Assembly: GCF_014280235.1 (NCBI RefSeq)
Contig: NZ_CP047940.1
Span: forward strand, 1,550,001 to 1,614,000
Length of the DNA stretch: 64,000 bases
DNA from: Cyanobium sp. NS01
GTDB taxonomy: Bacteria; Cyanobacteriota; Cyanobacteriia; PCC-6307; Cyanobiaceae
Direction: 5' to 3'
In this document: positions 62,138 through 64,000 of the stretch, in pieces
Layout: every line of letters starts with the position of its first letter
Position numbering within the stretch: position 1 is the first letter of the stretch
Translations under genes and position numbers: made by a program
The notes under the pieces: model-generated
Told to the model about the DNA's origin: nothing
The model's input: the letters and a program-made list of their open reading frames with translations, nothing else
Database searches by the model: none

Positions 62138-62314
62138 TCGCCAGACCTCAGGGACGCCTTCCCGTTTCGCTGCCCGGAGGTTCAGCTCTACAGGAGGAAC
62201 TGGCTGGTGGAGGATGCGCCTATCGGCAGCGGCCGCCAGGTGCACTGGGCCACGACCGGGCTGGACCAAGGCGGATTCGGTATGGGCTGGCGTTGTTGCT
62301 GTGAGGGTCTGTGA
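62138..62314 (+). pseudogene. gene remnant without a start codon
   Basis: An open frame of 58 codons bounded by TGA on both sides, with no start near its 5' end, yet the translation is well structured: VQLYRRNWLVEDAPIGSGRQ then VHWATTGLDQGGFGMGWRCC. It resembles the C-terminal part of a real protein rather than random GC-rich frame. Probably the tail of a decayed gene at the element's right side. The remainder of the 62,007-62,460 gap holds only palindrome A. Confidence 0.35.
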
Positions 62315-62460
62315 ACCTCCGCTGGCCGTCGCAGCTCCCGGCGGCAGCGCCAAAACCCCAGTGCTGCAGGGCATCGCCGCAGGCGTATGCAACTTCTGGA
62401 TTGTTTTCTGACTCGATGTGGCCTGGGGCAGGGTGCGGCACGAGGCAGAATTGACTCTGA

Positions 62461-63075
62461 ATGGCCAGCCGCATGGTTTTTCTACCCCCCACCTCGGATT
62501 TTCCGCCTGACCCCGAGCCCTTGAGTCGGGAGGATCTGAACAGCACCTATCTCGAGCTACGCAACTGCTACAAGAGCTCGATTCGCAGCCGCGGCCAGCA
62601 CCGCAGCCTGGCCAACAAGGCACGAGATGAAACGGCACAGCTCAAGCAGCGCCTGCTGGATCTTGCCGCGCGGGAAGCATCGGTCCGGAAGGACGTGTAC
62701 GAAATGCTGGAGATCGTCACCTCCCTGGCCGGTGACATTGAAGACGCTGGCGACGATCTGGTGAATGAATTCGGCCGCTACAAGCTCGGCCGCAAGACCT
62801 ATCAAGGCGGTTCTTTCCTTGGTGGCCTCGTGCAGGCCGTGATCCGCTTCATCAACCGCTGGACCCACACCAAGGAGCGGGTGGTACAGCTGGATCAGAA
62901 GCGTCAGGAGTTCATCGAGAAGACCAAGAATCTGCCGCCGCTCCCCCTGGGTGGGAACGGCCACGGCGGCCCCGTGAACCAGACGGAACCGTCTTCTCCC
63001 GCCAAGGTGGAGCTCGTGGACAGCCCAGCAGCCCAGCAGGCCCAGGAGGTCAAGGCCGATGGGACAACTCACTGA
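62461..63075 (+). CDS. hypothetical coiled-coil protein
   Basis: A 204-residue protein. Residues about 35-85 form a charged helix (NKARDETAQLKQRLLDLAAR), followed by EMLEIVTSLAGDIEDAGDDL and FIEKTKNLPPLPLGGNGHGG. No family recognised. The next gene overlaps it by 17 bp. It is unclear whether it belongs to the element or the chromosome. Confidence 0.55.
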   Translation: MASRMVFLPPTSDFPPDPEPLSREDLNSTYLELRNCYKSSIRSRGQHRSLANKARDETAQLKQRLLDLAAREASVRKDVYEMLEIVTSLAGDIEDAGDDLVNEFGRYKLGRKTYQGGSFLGGLVQAVIRFINRWTHTKERVVQLDQKRQEFIEKTKNLPPLPLGGNGHGGPVNQTEPSSPAKVELVDSPAAQQAQEVKADGTTH

Positions 63076-63559
63076 CACCCTGCGGGCCACGTTGCGGGAC
63101 CTGGCCCAATCCGACGCCAGGCTCTACCGCGGGTTGCACGAGGAGCTGGGCGACACCAAACCAGCCAGCAACTCGCCCGCAGCGCTGCTGGACGGGGACG
63201 CCCCTGCCAGTCGAGAAGAACTGGAGGGCCTGTCGATCGCTGCACTCTGGACACTCTGCAAGGCGCGCGGCATCAAGGGCCTCAGCAAGGGCCCGGTGCC
63301 GAAACAGGTGGATGCCCTGCTCAGCCACCCGGATGGGCCGCCCCTGCGGAGCGCCCTACCCGTCAAGGCCACCAAGGGCAGCAAGGGTGGGGCATCTGGC
63401 GGCAAGGCCATGGCCAAGGCTGGCGCCGCCGAGCTGCAGGTCCTGGAGCAACGTCTCGATCGGGTGGAGCAGCTGGTGGTGCTGATCGCCCAGCAGGTGG
63501 GGGTCCCCCCTGCAGCGATCGCCCAAGTGACGACACCTGCAGCCCTTCCGCCAACCTGA
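63059..63559 (+). CDS. hypothetical protein with SAP-like motif
   Basis: A 166-residue protein. The middle part REELEGLSIAALWTLCKARG and IKGLSKGPVPKQVDALLSHP resembles a SAP/HeH-type helix-extension-helix DNA-binding element. The C-terminus is Ala/Lys/Gly-rich and then helical (VLEQRLDRVEQLVVLIAQQV, coiled coil). Partner of the overlapping upstream coiled-coil gene. Function unknown. Confidence 0.5.
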   Translation: MGQLTDTLRATLRDLAQSDARLYRGLHEELGDTKPASNSPAALLDGDAPASREELEGLSIAALWTLCKARGIKGLSKGPVPKQVDALLSHPDGPPLRSALPVKATKGSKGGASGGKAMAKAGAAELQVLEQRLDRVEQLVVLIAQQVGVPPAAIAQVTTPAALPPT

Positions 63560-63584
63560 ATTACTTCTGTGCTGGCGCCAGCCC

Positions 63585-63782
63585 ATGGCGGTGAACCGGG
63601 AGACGCTGGAGAAGCTGGGTCGCTTCCTGCTGCGCGGCCTGCGCATCGGCGCCAGCACGGTGTCGATTGTGGAGCTGCTGCGCAACGACTGGACCGGCGG
63701 CATCAGCGCCGGTGTGGCCTGGTTGGTGTTTCTGCAGGTGGAGCGACGGCTGCCGCCCCTCAGCTCGGAGCCCGAGGACTGA
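63585..63782 (+). CDS. small membrane-associated hypothetical protein
   Basis: A 65-residue protein: LEKLGRFLLRGLRIGASTVS then GGISAGVAWLVFLQVERRLP, with one probable hydrophobic segment. Its 3' end overlaps the convergent DUF296 gene by 23 bp. Confidence 0.45.
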   Translation: MAVNRETLEKLGRFLLRGLRIGASTVSIVELLRNDWTGGISAGVAWLVFLQVERRLPPLSSEPED

Positions 63783-64000
63783 TCCGCAGCTCGGAGTAGC
63801 CGGTGGCCGGGTCGAGCTCCCGGCTGAACTGCCAGTCCGGCAGCAGGCCCAGCAGCAGCTCGGCGGTGGTGCGCACCAGCGAGCCGGCGCAGAGGTGCCC
63901 ACCGATCACGGCGCCGTTGCTGTCGGCAACAGCGATGTGCAGATGGGCGCCATCGGGCGAGAGGGTGCCGGAGAGGCTGAGGATCTCCAGCTCGCCCTGG
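63760..64000 (-). CDS. DUF296 (PPC/PCC domain) protein, partial at window edge
   Basis: The last 80 codons of a leftward gene (stop TGA at 63762-63760), truncated by the window end. The translation has LSLSGTLSPDGAHLHIAVAD, GAVIGGHLCAGSLVRTTAEL and LDPATGYSELRI, which is the DUF296/PPC domain (AraC-binding-like, in plants AT-hook associated), with HLHIAVAD and GGHL holding the conserved His residues. Probably chromosomal and a marker that the element has ended. Confidence 0.75.
   Translation of the reverse strand, partial: QGELEILSLSGTLSPDGAHLHIAVADSNGAVIGGHLCAGSLVRTTAELLLGLLPDWQFSRELDPATGYSELRISPRAPS

Larger units (their letters stand above)
23411..62460. mobile_element. composite prophage-like element beside tRNA-Pro (right border approximate)
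   Basis: From the tRNA 3' end to about 62.4 kb almost every gene is phage-like or mobile cargo: regulators, PrimPol-helicase, nucleases, terminase, portal, scaffold, capsid, lysis and fibre-like genes, with OLD, VapBC, Fic, type I restriction and AcrVA2-like cargo. No integrase and no copy of the tRNA 3' end were found on the right, and no tape-measure or tail-tube gene. The left limit is taken at the tRNA; the right limit is only bracketed between the remnant ending at 62,314 and the chromosomal-looking DUF296 gene at 63,760. Confidence 0.7.

Noticed and set aside
60518-63760. Right attachment site duplicating the tRNA-Pro 3' end
   Set aside because: I looked for TTCGAATCC and CGCCCCGA-type matches on both strands here and saw none.

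Overview
The window looks like a GC-rich chromosome segment of an alpha-cyanobacterium of the Cyanobium/Synechococcus type. The left end carries a CO2-uptake NDH-1 module (ndhF-ndhD-chpX) running straight into acRAF and cbbX, which is the arrangement that accompanies alpha-carboxysome genes. It is followed by ordinary housekeeping genes: dnaA, an HtrA protease, ppk2, hisG, gloB, ridA, several ABC ATPases, and a protochlorophyllide-reductase-like SDR.

Layout. 1-5.3 kb: inorganic-carbon acquisition operon. 5.3-23.3 kb: core chromosome on both strands with short gaps. 23,337-23,410: tRNA-Pro(TGG). About 23.4-62.4 kb: a composite, phage-derived element that starts directly at the 3' end of that tRNA. 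The right end (partial DUF296 gene, minus strand, from 63,760) is probably chromosome again. The exact right border was not found, and no integrase gene and no second copy of the tRNA 3' end are visible.

The element has a leftward lysogeny/early block: a HTH protein, a BRO-type antirepressor, a protein with an SSB-like C-terminal tip, a ribbon-helix-helix protein and an XRE-type regulator with palindromic operators. A rightward replication block follows: RHH protein, PrimPol-helicase, a cluster of TTCTTTG/CAAAGAA repeats that could be an origin, a RecB-like nuclease and a resolvase-like protein. Next come packaging and head genes: small and large terminase, DUF4055 portal, a triple-LysM protein, scaffold-like protein and major capsid. 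A lysis-like block lies on the opposite strand (small membrane protein and a YkuD L,D-transpeptidase-like enzyme). The last virion-like genes encode a fibre-like protein and a perfect seven-repeat beta-propeller. I see no tape-measure, tail-tube or sheath gene. Two sigma-70-like proteins are encoded inside the element.

The element is loaded with defence and conflict cargo at the seams between phage blocks: an OLD-family ATPase-TOPRIM nuclease between sigma factor and portal, a VapBC module between LysM protein and scaffold, a Fic AMP-transferase with its own operator between lysis block and capsid, a complete type I restriction system with a DUF45 metallopeptidase, and a protein whose C-terminus resembles the anti-CRISPR AcrVA2. 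The OLD and restriction modules have visibly lower GC than the phage genes, which suggests later acquisition.

Three copies of a palindromic element (44,018, 46,026, 62,051) share a core but have different, internally complementary arms. Each sits just upstream of a small leftward gene, and two of those small genes look like paralogues. Together with the two sigma factors and the tail-less head module, this is the part of the window most likely to be undescribed biology.
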